A DNA stretch of 64,000 bases from Rhynchospora pubera (lineage: Eukaryota; Streptophyta; Magnoliopsida; Poales; Cyperaceae): assembly GCA_028095005.1 (NCBI GenBank), contig CM051461.1:174041144-174105143 (forward strand). Reading direction: 5' to 3'. How positions within the stretch are numbered: the stretch's first letter is position 1; every line of letters begins with the position of its first letter. The position numbers were made by a program, and so were the translations under genes. Below are positions 22,958-33,899 of the stretch, piece by piece. The notes below the pieces were generated by a model. That model was not told the origin of the DNA and ran no database searches. It saw nothing but the letters and a program-made list of their open reading frames with translations.

Positions 22958-23101
22958 GGGTACACATAGCAGAAAAATTTACTCAAAGTGGCAAAATCAT
23001 AAAGGTGACCACATTTTTGGGTGGCAAAAACAGAAGGTTTAACTTTCGGGTGGCAATTACTAGATTTCACAAATTTTGGGTGGCACAGAAAAAATTATCC
23101 C
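22958..23101 (-). repeat. right terminal inverted repeat with GCCAC subunits
   Basis: Read on the minus strand from 23101: GGGATAATTT, then four GCCACYC/T words at about 30-bp spacing, then TGCTATGTGTACCC. The last subunit (35 bp) aligns without gaps to the left repeat's last subunit. Confidence 0.75.
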
Positions 23102-23110
23102 TTAAAGTAA
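23102..23110. repeat. right 9-bp target-site duplication of the composite element
   Basis: TTAAAGTAA, identical to 15575-15583. Confidence 0.8.
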
Positions 23111-23354
23111 TTAATGCTTGTCAACTTCAATTTTCTCTAATATCTAAGATTTGTCTTTTTAATTCGGGGAAAGAACTTTATATGTAACGAGACTAATGGT
23201 TTAGTGTCAGTATTAGACAATTGTTCAGATAAATTCGACTCTTGTAGATCTTATGTGTTATATAGGAAACAACTTTTGTTATTCAACTATTTTGGTATGA
23301 GAAAGAAAAAAAGGCATGCTTATCATTTAAGTAAAAACATATATAAGTATAGAT

Positions 23355-23744
23355 ATTGGCTAAAGTATACTCCAGCATACAGATCGTCCGTATGCTGGAG
23401 TCGTTTTTCAAAATCTAAAATTCATACAGTCGATCCGAACCGTTCAAATTATTCTTCATATTGAAATCTCCTAGAAAACCAAATTTTATATTTTTTCTAA
23501 TTTTTTTGCTATATATTATGCTATTTTAAAAAAACACTGTAAATGAGTATCTCTGACCCTTCGATTTGAAAAATAACATAATATATAGCAAAATAATTCG
23601 AAAAAATATAAAATTTGGTGTTGAAGGATATTTTTATATGAAGAACAACTTGAACGATTTGGATCGACTGTTTGAATATTAAATTTTGAGAAATGACTCC
23701 GGCATACGGGTTTGATCCGTATGCTAGAGTATACTTTAGCCAAT
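23355..23744. mobile_element. foldback MITE with long terminal inverted repeats, family F2
   Basis: The ends ATTGGCTAAAGTATACTC and its inverse pair, with arms running about 100 bp or more. A second, local palindrome (TCCAGCATAC / GTATGCTGGA) lies just inside each end. The copy is 390 bp long. No target duplication was recognised. Confidence 0.7.
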
Positions 23745-23750
23745 CTCTAT

Positions 23751-23906
23751 GGGTGCGTTTGGATCGTTGGAAGAAAAAAGAAGAAGAAGGAAGAAGAAAA
23801 AAAAAATTATAAACAATCCAAACTCTTCACAAAGTTACACACTTCCGAATATTTTTTTCCACTTCTTCCCTTCTTCCCTTCTTCCCACACCTATCCAAAC
23901 GCACCC
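23751..23906. mobile_element. MITE, GGCTCCGTTTGGAT family, copy D
   Basis: Starts GGGTGCGTTTGGATCG and ends ATCCAAACGCACCC; flanked by TAT (23748-23750 and 23907-23909). It lies six bases after the F2 foldback element. Confidence 0.8.
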
Positions 23907-24465
23907 TATAAGTATATATGTCAGATAATTTTAGTAGAAAAATATTTCAAGTCAGTACGATGCAATTAAAATGAGATTTGGAAATATTTTTGTGACAAGT
24001 CTAGTATATTGTATCTTTTTTATTAAATAAATTAGCAAGATTTTTAATTTGATTTATGAAAGCGAGTCATAGCAATATGGACATTTTAAACTTGTGCGAT
24101 TATTCTCACTATAAAAATATTTTTGACGCATATGAAATCTAACCAATTGATAATAAATTTCATCAGTATCATACTTTTAATATCTTTTACAAATAACATC
24201 TTGTATATTAACAAAGGATATTAATAGAAGTTTCTCGCATTTTTAAGAACAATTTAACAGCAAGGACAAATTTGTCACTACGAAACGTTGTCATGTTGTT
24301 TCGCGGATATCATCTCTGTCCCTCTAATTACCGATAAAAACATAATTTCAATACATCTTATTCCTGCCTTCCTGGAAGGTAACGAGACATGTGTATGACT
24401 AAAAGGTCCAAAAAAATATTAAAATAAAGACAAAAATATTAATACTATACCATTATTAACATATA

Positions 24466-24602
24466 GGCCCGTATGGGAAGAAGAGAAGAAGGAAAGAAAG
24501 AAAAAAATTTATTATAAACAATTCAAACTCTTCACAAAATTACACACTTTCCAATACTTCTTTCCTTCTTCTCTTTTTTCCATACCTCATCCAAACGGAG
24601 CG
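24466..24602. mobile_element. MITE, GGCTCCGTTTGGAT family, copy E
   Basis: Starts GGCCCGTATGGGAAG and ends CATCCAAACGGAGCG; flanked by ATA (24463-24465 and 24603-24605). The left end is diverged. Confidence 0.65.
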
Positions 24603-24605
24603 ATA

Positions 24606-25759
24606 AGACAATACTCTCAGTGTAAGCAAATCCTTTTTCTAATTAATACGACTGAAATATTTTGAGACTGAGCTCCATAACTACCTTATTAAAGGAAAGG
24701 TGTCCGAGTTTATTTACCTACAAAATCGGAAATACGAAGTAAACTCTTCATAAATTGTGTCTATATCTCACCTCGTCTTTCTTTTCTGTTCTTTCCTTCC
24801 ATTTGTTGTGGAGTAAGAAAAACTCCAGTAGACTCTTTTGTCGGGAATTGTCGAATTGATCTGTCCACCTCAAATATAGTCCGATCACTTGAAAAATTTT
24901 AAAATTTACCAAAATACTCTTATTATTGAACAGTCTTCCTCTCTTACTCGCTTCATGTCCAACTCCTTCTAATTACCGTTATCAATTTGTGCAAAAATTT
25001 ATTCGTACTACTCGTTTGTTTGGACAAGAGGTTAAATAAAGAATAAGAATATGGATTTCAAAATGCGTATTTGTTCAAATTTTTTATTCTAATTCCATAA
25101 TTTTGTTAGAATATGGATAAGAATTCAAATTTTTTATTCTTGTGTTGTTTGAGTTTCACAAAAAAAAAATTGAAGCTTATTCTTATTTGATTCTTTTATT
25201 ATTGTGCATCCAAACACATGTGTTTATTTATTAGGGTTGACGGTGAAGGACAACTAATATGGTAAATTCTTTATTATTGTGTTATTTGACTTTCCAGACG
25301 TTTGCTTTGTTAAGTTTAACCATCTTATTGCAACTTTGCAAGTACATAAAAGAAAATCCTAGATAGCCGCTATTTTGTCTTTAAAAAAAAGTACAGAAAG
25401 AAATAGAGAGAGACGTGCAGATTATGAGAAGAGGTCGAGAGAGTAATATCTACTACTTAGACAAGAGATATTATATATTAGATCTAGCATGTAAACATGT
25501 GTTTCTGCCGTTCGATCGAGTTGATGTGTGGTTGGATACCAATCGTCAGACGAAACAATAATATATTTTGATTTTTCGTCTAATAAAAAAATAAATTGAA
25601 TAACATATCTATTTGTATTGATGGTAAAATTGAGCAATATATTTTAATTACCTAATATTATTTTGTTTCTTTATTTGTCCACATATAAGGACATCTTATG
25701 CTAGTAGATTAATAAGTACGAAAAGAAAGGAAGCCGAACATATTGGGTGAAGGAAATTG
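24606..25759. other. intergenic, no gene recognised
   Basis: AT-rich DNA. A block at about 25016-25217 starting TTTGTTTGGAC and ending ATCCAAACAC may be another MITE, without clear duplication. A minus-strand frame of 71 codons at 25422-25637 shows no family features. Confidence 0.45.
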
Positions 25760-26110
25760 AAATCCTCTATTGTGGTTGTCCTTACAATTTTTATTTACAT
25801 TTAAAAATTAAAAAATTTAAATGCTGAATTCAAACCATTGATTTTGTTTAATTTTATGGACGATGTATTTTCATATAAGTTTTATAAAATTTGAAGTCGA
25901 TTAAGTGATCAAATTATGAACGTATTAGAATTGATCAGTGATATTTAACCATAATGGTTTATTTGTTGATCACTCAATCTAATATCTAATCAATTAAAAA
26001 TTTATAAAACTTATATGAAAATACATCGCTCGTAAAATGGAACAAGATCAACGATTTAAGCATTTGAATTTCAAACATTTTAAATTTTAATACCCGGCTC
26101 GCATTCCCCA
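25760..26110. mobile_element. foldback MITE, family F1 copy 2
   Basis: The arms contain GCGATGTATTTTCATATAAG-type sequence in opposite orientations and match the arms of the 13251-13677 element. It ends about 100 bp before the enolase leader region. Confidence 0.6.
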
Positions 26111-27526
26111 AAAAGTATTTTTAAATCGGACCGAATCGGACCGGATCTACCGGTTCGAAAAAACGATGACCCGGACCGTCCATCTTTTTTCTTTTTGCTC
26201 TTTCGCGACCTGAATATTACTCTCTCGTTTCGTATTCGCGCGACTGGTCTGAGCTCCGAACCGAACCATAGATCTCCGCCTCTCTCGCGAGCCGCACTCC
26301 TCCTCCTCTCTCCGCCTCACTCTCCCTCTCTTTCATTCAGGTTTGATTCTAACTCCTTTTTGTTAGATTAACTAACTTGATCAGCTACTCAGGGTTTAGG
26401 TGCGTAATTTTAAGTTTACTGGTAGAGCAATTGTATGTTGACGACTTGACGTTTATGCTTGCGGATGGATCTGGCATTGGTTGTTACCAGTATTGTAGGA
26501 GGTACACGGTGAATTGGTGGTTACGTTTGTTTTCAGTGGGTTTTATCTAGGTTGCTATTAAGGAGTTATGCTGAGACCTGTAGTAACCCATGTCATGTGT
26601 CCATGTCTGGAAGTTGTCCATGGCTGGTAATAATTCGGTGATTTACATATCAGGTTGGTAGAGAGTACTGAACCCTTTTTCACTGGAATGTAATATTGAT
26701 GATTTGCTTCTTATATTCCTTATCTCTCTGGTGTTGGGTCTGATCGGCAAAGTTTATGGATTGAATTTAATTGTAGAGGTAGAACTTTAGGATTCAATAT
26801 GAATATACCGATTGCAATGCTTTAATTAGTTGTTTTTCATTTTGTCATGTTTATACACGGGCTGCTATGAAATGGAAAAAATTTCCTATTCTTATCTTTT
26901 TTGCCGGTGAGTACTAGTTTTCTGTGATTTTCTATTGTTTGTCATTTATTCTCCTTATTTATTTTTTGTCTTTTTCTGAATGAACACGGCAATGCTAACT
27001 TAGGTTGTGTTCATAAATAAGAGTTTAAGTTAACTTTGAAATTTTAGTGCTTGGTCATTTGTAAGTAATTTAGTTTAAAACCAAAGTTGAAATGCCTAAA
27101 GTCGACTTTTTAATTTTTGGTTGGAAAAAAATAAGCTACTTATTTATAAATGCTGTTTTGCTCCATTTTGCTGGCTTTCTATTAAGTTGGCAAAGTACAA
27201 TTGTATAGGCTGTTTTTTATATGGCTAAATGCCTATTATTACAAGGGAATGGAATCTAGTATTCATAGTTTTCTGTTCTCATTTATAAATTGATTTAGGT
27301 GGCATCTTTTTAGGGTGGCCCTTTAACAATAAAGACATTTTTTTTTTTCTGTACTCCTACCACTTGTTTGGAACAAAAGGCTTAATTGTTGTTGTTTTTC
27401 ATTCACAGGAACATCAATAACATGTTTATACTTGTATACTTGCTCTTAAATTGTTAGGCATAACAGCATTTTGTGCGCCAGTAAGTGGTAATAAGATATA
27501 AAAGAAGGAAAATCAAGGAAGCAGAA

Positions 27527-30500
27527 ATGTCAGTGCAGGAGTACCTGGACAAGCACCTGCTCTCCCGTAAGATTGAGGATGCTGTCAATGCTGCCGTCCG
27601 TGCCAAAGCTCCTGACCCAATTCTCTTCATCGTAATATCTTACCTCCCTCTCCTTCTCTAACCACAACCATTTGGTGCAAGATTTATTTGTAAACAAGAA
27701 TTGCATGTTTTGCAGGCTAATCACATGAAAAAAGCTGTATCCCCAGTGATAACTAAGATCAAGGCACGGCAAATCCTGGATAGTCAAGGAATCCCCACCG
27801 TTGAGGTTGATCTCTTCACCAACAAGGGCTCCTACCGTGCTTCTGTCCCTTCTTCTGATGTGTCTCCTTCTGCTCCCATGGCAATCCACGATGCTATTGA
27901 ATTGCGTGACAGCGACAATGCCAAGTACTTTGGAAATGGTGTTTCCAAGGCTGTATCTATCATCAATGACAAGATATCAGAAGCATTGGTTGGCATGGAT
28001 CCACAACAACAGTCTCAGATTGATCAGGCCATGATTGATCTTGACAAGACCGACAACAAGGCAGCCAAGCTTCCTTTCTCTCATGCTCATTCTTCTTTTT
28101 ATTTATTTATCTCACACCACATATGCATACTAGCTCACTGTTTTATCATAGTATAGAGGTTTTTCAGGATAAATTTTGACATGATTAATTCATTTCTGGC
28201 AGTCGATACCCTTATTATTTTTGTAACTTAATTAAAGAAATATTACAATTTGCACTACTCTAGACACTTGAAATGGGAAAATTAAGGATCTCAAAAGTTC
28301 TTTTGGGGATTCTGACACTGATATAAAACCTGCAGTCAGTACTTGGAGCAAATGCAATGTTAGCAGTGTCAATTGCAGCTTGTAAGGCTGGTGCTGCTGA
28401 AAAAGAGGTATGCCTCCGATTACTAATATTTAGAAACAGTCATTGCTGTGACAATACTTTCTTTAATCAACTTTCTGTCTCCTTCTATTTGCAGGTTCCT
28501 TTGTATAAGCACATATCAGATCTTTCTGGTAAAAGCAGTACAGTGCTTCCAGTTCCTATGATTACTGTCATCAGTGGTCGAAAGCATGGTGGTGATAATC
28601 TGGCAGTCCAGGTCTGCTGCAACCAAATTGTTCATTTTTCTGGGGTTTTGTTCTTTATTTCAACCAAAAGTTTAAGGTTGCTCATTCTCCAAAGAAAATG
28701 GTTACATTTGGTGTCCTTCCCTGGAATCGGTTGAGAATTGTGATGGGTATTATTTATTACTGAACCTGACATGTACCACAAAATGCAAGACCCTAATCTT
28801 TGGTGTGGAAACACGGGCCTTTTGGAAATAAGTGGGGAACTTCCCCGCCACCTTCATTTTTATTGAAAGAGAGTTATGCAAAATCTTTTAATACAAAAGG
28901 AAAAAGAAAAAGTATCCCGGTACCAGTTTTCATCCTGACTAGTACATCCTCTAAATTGCAATGGAAATTCAATATGCAATGACCCAGAATTCAAGCAGCA
29001 GCCGGTGAACTAGCGTGCGCCTTTAAATTGACAGTGTACTCTGCTGATTGGTTCTGGCAGTTTAAGCTAAAATTTCAACAGTGTACTCATTTTTTTATTT
29101 TTATAAAAAGCTAAAGGAATTTAGTCATGTTTCATATAGCACTCTGCTGTTATATTTGTCAATACAGATTTTTTTTTTTTTATGTTGGTAGGAAATTATG
29201 GTAATGCCACTAGGTGCGACCGACTTTGCAGAGGCGATGCAAATGGCAGTTGAGACATATCACCATCTTAAGGTTTGCCAATGTGTGATTCGGTTCTGTA
29301 CTTAATGATACACCTAGTCAGTAGTTGTCAATTTCATGTTGACATGATTTCAGAATATTACTAAGAATAAAAAGCTCTTATACAGCTTATGTTGTGACCA
29401 CTTCATCAATACTATGCCCATTGTTCAAGAAATGCTACTTGTCTTGGAAGAACACTATTTTTGCCTTATGTTTATCATTCTTTTACGTAGTTGCTTGAGA
29501 TTTGTTAATTGAATTCCACCCTTGCTCTGTACTGTCTTTTGATTTGTCACTAATGCTTGGCATATTATATAATAGGCTGTTATTACAGAGAAACATGGAC
29601 CCACTGAATGTAATGTAGGAGATGATGGTAGTCTTGCTCCTGATATTTCATGGCAAGTTCTTCCCAAATACTTATGCAAAAATTCTTTTAATGTGAAATT
29701 CCAAATCCCAGACTTATTACAATACAATTGACATTATGAGCCTGTTCTTTTTCCCCAGCATAACGGACGGCCTTGATTTAGTTATAGAAGCAATAGATAA
29801 AGCAGGCTATAATGGAAGAATTAAGTTGGCATTAAACATTGCCGCAACAGACTTTTGTGTTGGTATGGATTTTTATTTTTACTCAAGTCCTGTGCATGTT
29901 CCTTTTAATTTCTTTCATTTAATAGTTACTTCATTACTTGTACATTTTGGATTCATATATTCGTTCTTTCATTTTCTTTCTCTATACTTCTCCTAACTAT
30001 CAATTTTGAGCAGGGAAGAAATATGATATGGACTTCAAGGGACCAAACAAGTCTGGGCAGAACTTCAAAACAGGAGAAGAGTTGATCGAGATGTACACCA
30101 AACTCTGCACAGGTGTGTACTGGTACAATAGTTAACCATCAAAATCATGACTCCTGCATGGCTCTGACCAAATTGAATTGTTTTATATACATGAGCAGAT
30201 TATCCTATAATCTCAATTGCACAGCCCTTTGACAAGGATGATTGGGAGAATAGTAAAGTATTCACTGCCCTTGAGCACTGCCAGGTCACACATTCTGTTC
30301 TTATAGGATCTATTGTATATTGCTTCTATTTGGCAGTCAAAATTAGTAATATCTTTCTAAACAGGTGGTAGGAGATGACATGTTGATGTCAAACTCCAGA
30401 AGGGTTGAGCGTGCTATAAAAGATTTCACTTGCAATGCCCTTCTTCTTAAGGTAAATTCTCAACTATTCTGTTGCATTATGATGCAATATGAGCATTACT

Positions 30501-31317
30501 TTGTGTGTGTTTTTATGTCTACTTTTTCCCTCCTGCTTCATCCCCCGCCCCACCCCCCAACCCACACACACACACTGACACACACACAACCTAACAAAAT
30601 TTTGATGTCAATGAGAAATATTAGTTTTGGACATGCATTTGTGGATGCATTTAGCTAGAGCAAATACTATTGTTATCATCATTAGAGTGGTATGACCTTT
30701 TAATAGTAACTATAGAATACACTGGCTCTTAAATTTCGAAATATCAAAAATCTGTAACATTTTAAGCTGGGTTCAACAGGAACTGATGCATGTCGAAGAA
30801 TGTTGCAGGTAAATCAGGTAGGAACAGTGACAGAAGCTATAGAAGTGGTAAAACAAGCCAAAGATGCAAATTGGGGAGTGGTGGTTTCAAACCGATCTGG
30901 GGAGACTGATGATTCCTTTATATCAGACTTGGCAGTCGGCATTGGTACTGGTCAAATCAAAGCTGGTGCCCCTTCCGGCGAGCGCATTTCCAAATACAAT
31001 CAGGTTGTTTATATGGTTTTCTCCTCACATCTTCTTTAACGAGGCATCTCAATTCTTATCTGAATTATTTTGTTATTATATGCTCTATGCGAAATGGTTA
31101 TCTTAAGTTCATATCCTATGTTTTGGTAGTGCTTTCCTGCACTTGCCTTGTACCACATTAGCTGGTACGGAAACAACACAGTGTGGACTTGGCCAAAGAT
31201 GGCTGATTTTTCAGGGCTGCTGATGTCATTTTATGTTTTTTCATTCAGCTACTTAGAATAGAAGAAGAGCTTGGAAGTGGAGCTGTCTATGCAGGCCAAA
31301 ATTGGAGGTCGCCATGA
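27527..31317 (+). CDS. ENO3: ENO3-type enolase-like protein with active-site substitutions
   Basis: Twelve coding exons (27527-27631, 27716-28060, 28336-28407, 28495-28611, 29192-29272, 29576-29652, 29759-29862, 30014-30112, 30199-30284, 30365-30451, 30809-31003, 31249-31317) give 478 residues. The plant-specific N-terminal extension [20 protein letters not shown] marks the ENO3 branch of cytosolic enolases (2-phosphoglycerate/phosphoenolpyruvate). Catalytic positions by family alignment (yeast numbers): S39 loop replaced and lengthened (residues 81-94), E211 is Asp257, metal ligand D246 is Asn292, metal ligand E295 is Ala341, H373 is Asn419. His205, Glu214, the GDD at 365-367, Lys391, Arg420-Ser421 and Lys442 are kept. 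Introns 2 and 6 use GC donors. A leader intron runs about 26341-27408. Catalysis is unlikely; a non-glycolytic role or decay is possible. Confidence 0.88.
30563..30588. repeat. CA-rich microsatellite in enolase intron 10
   Basis: Interrupted (CA)n run next to a C-rich stretch. Confidence 0.7.
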
Positions 31318-32910
31318 CGGCATGAGTGCTATTACATTTTTGTCATGGAAGTCTGGTGGTTTGGAACTTATAAAAGCTGTTCCCGGTCTGTTGTTGAAGA
31401 TTTATTCTATCCGCCTTCTTTGCTGCATAGCAATTCAAATTTATCAGATCAAGTTTGATGATGATTTTGCTTAATTCTTGATATATATATATATATTTTT
31501 GTAAATTTGAATTTGTTGAAAATGGTCTAGGTCTGTTTTTCTTTTTTTCTTTTGTTTTTTGGTTCGATATGTGGTGATCCATGGTAACAAAATTCCAGTG
31601 TGGAGTCAAGAATGGCCCAATTTTGTACGTATGTCTCCAACTCTCCATTGTGCATACTGGTTATTGGCGTATTTTCGCTTCTTTAGTGTTGAGCTAATTC
31701 AAATGAGGCTTCCTTGATAATGCATTGATCTATGCACTGTTGATCTCCATAAAAAAATATTTTATATGATCAGCGCATCATACTAAAAAAAGTAGATTAA
31801 TTTCTTTCCGAACCTTTTGCATTCACTTTCCTACTACAATTGTAAATAAAATATTAAAAAGTTAGAAGGATTAAGAAACAAAATTGTCTGATATATTAAT
31901 AAATTAAGGGAAAAAAAAACGCGAAATACCGGAAAGAGTTGAAGCATATACGTGACGTGAAGCCTAAAATTAACACGACATGATCAATCATCATACGTGA
32001 TGAGGATCCATTAACACTACATAGTAATATAGTACTAGTGGGTATTCGCGCGTTGCGCGATCTATTTTTGTACTTTATTGATTGTTAGTATGGTGATAAT
32101 AAAATATTTTTATATAAGAGTTCCTCATTATGAATATTAGAAAAAAAAAAACTGATTGATTTTATATTGTTATTTTTTTTTAGATTTAAGTGGGCACCAG
32201 CCTTGTATAGAAAGAGCATCCAAAGGAAAAAAATTTCTCACGGAATGACCGTGTAAAACCAAAATCAAGAGAAAAATACAGAGGAATTCCACCCCTAATG
32301 CCTACCAAGTCAAACTTATTACAACCTACCTACATCTCTATGTACTTGCTATATCGCTGTAAGCATGTAATTGTACCAGTAGTGTTCCCTAGGTAGTAGG
32401 TACTGGCACTTTTTACCCCTACACTTACATTTTCACCTTAGCATCAGCCACAACCATTGTTCATACACAAAAGCTCAATCTCAAAGTTTAGAAATCCTAA
32501 ACTCCTGACACGCACCTAACACAATGCAAAGAGACCCTCTATACCACTTTTGAAAATATGGAGTGGCAAAACCAATACCTGATTGGTACCACACAGCCTA
32601 AACAAATTTTATAAAACTAATAATATTGATTGCAACTACCATACTAATTTCCGTTGCCACTCGGCGAATCTTCTATCAGAAAATTTATTAGTGAAACGAA
32701 TATGTTTTCGAAAGCCATACAAAACGAAAAATAAAACCTGGTATATATGTGCTCTGATAGGCTATAAAATTGGCTCTAATAACTCCATGACCCTATCTCT
32801 ACTACATTGCGTTTACTCCTGAAATACGAAAAACCCAGCGCACACATTATGATAGTTTTATTTGAATGGCACATGATCATCTAGTGATAATATGGCACTG
32901 CACAAAAATT
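31318..32910. other. enolase 3' flank and intergenic DNA
   Basis: The enolase 3' UTR probably ends by about 31,650. At 32047-32059 lies the GC palindrome CGCGCGTTGCGCG within AT-rich DNA. From about 32,171 a T run followed by GGGCACCAGCC-containing sequence could be the A-tailed 3' end of a minus-strand retroelement; no coding remnant supports this. Confidence 0.4.
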
Positions 32911-33035
32911 TCAATATTACCCATGGAAGCCAAAATTCTGTTTTTCAGGATCATATCAATATTACCCATGGAAGCCAAAATTCTGTTTTTCAGGATCATA
33001 TCAATATTACCCATGGAAGCAAAATTTCTATTTTA
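32911..33035. repeat. 45-bp tandem repeat, 2.8 copies
   Basis: Units begin at 32911, 32956 and 33001 with TCAATATTACCCATGGAAGC. The first two are identical and the third is partial and diverged. A 76-codon frame across it reflects the repeat, not a gene. Confidence 0.92.
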
Positions 33036-33832
33036 TTTAGATAAAACGAAATTGATCCAGGATATTTTGGCATCCTACCCCATCCCCTTAAAATAAAAAG
33101 ACACGACATTTGAGATATTATACCTGCCATCTTTAATATTATATTATTAGACATTTCTAATAGCAATAGTTGTAGGATGAGGTACCTAGTATCTCAAAAT
33201 CAATGTCTTATATATCATGGATAAACTTATAGAAATTGAAAACTTCATAGATATTACCTCTTTTAGTAGCATCAATATTCTGTCGACATCATTGTAGCCA
33301 TTCTTTTATAATTTTATCGCCATGTACATGGTTTCAATTATCCTTGTTCTTCTGCGAAAGCTAAGCCTGACAGTTGATAGTATCAAATGTTTAGTGTCAA
33401 TATCTTTGAAGAAAGAGAAATGCTTATATATGAAAACATGCGACTAATTAAAAATGGGAAGTATAAGTATTTGGGATTTCAATCTAACTGTTGGGTCTTT
33501 AGCGATAAATTTCTCAAAAATTCAAAGAAGAAATAATAATATGAAAACTAAAAAAAATATATACTTGATGACCAACATCTGTAGATATCTATCAATATCG
33601 AGCAGATGTGTTTGGACACGCAGAAATATGAGAACAAATGAGCAACTTGTGCAGGAATTACAATCTAAATAGAGAAGACATTGATAATAGAGATTGAATC
33701 AGTGAGGCAACATACAAAGAATCCGCTCAATTTAAGCAACCTATCAAAGAAGAAACAATGAACAACATAAATGTTACTCTCTGCAGAGATGGTAAACAAC
33801 ACAGATTGCACGCATAATAAGAAACGGTGAAC

Positions 33833-33883
33833 AACCCGGAGGCATCTGCTGCCTTGTTAGATGGTTGCAGATGCCTCCGGGTT
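33833..33883. repeat. 17-bp perfect inverted repeat (hairpin)
   Basis: AACCCGGAGGCATCTGC at 33833-33849 pairs exactly with 33867-33883 across a 17-nt loop, with three further pairs possible after one mismatch. It is GC-rich within AT-rich DNA. Orientation and role are unknown. Confidence 0.85.
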
Positions 33884-33899
33884 TATCATCTCACATGAT

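Larger units (their letters stand above)
15584..23101 (+). mobile_element. composite element: Mutator-like terminal inverted repeats enclosing an endogenous pararetrovirus
   Basis: A 7,518-bp unit is bounded by TTAAAGTAA on both sides. Its left end (GGGGAAATTG) and inverted right end (GGGATAATTT) continue into diverged inverted repeats, each made of about 30-bp subunits carrying GCCACYC words; nine-bp duplications are typical of Mutator-like transposases. Between the repeats lies a decayed Caulimoviridae genome in plus orientation: P2-like ORF, polyprotein, extra 3' ORF, promoter and primer site. No transposase frame is visible. Either the virus integrated into a small Mutator-like MITE (about 110 bp of arm on the left and 150-370 bp on the right) or a Pack-MULE-like element captured viral DNA before moving. 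The sequence alone does not decide between these. Confidence 0.7.

Noticed and set aside
32866..33096. 76-codon frame
   Set aside because: Produced by the 45-bp tandem repeat, whose period is divisible by three.
33833..33883. miR2111 precursor
   Set aside because: The stem shares only a loose GCATCTGC/CTCCGGG resemblance; the mature miR2111 sequence is not present.
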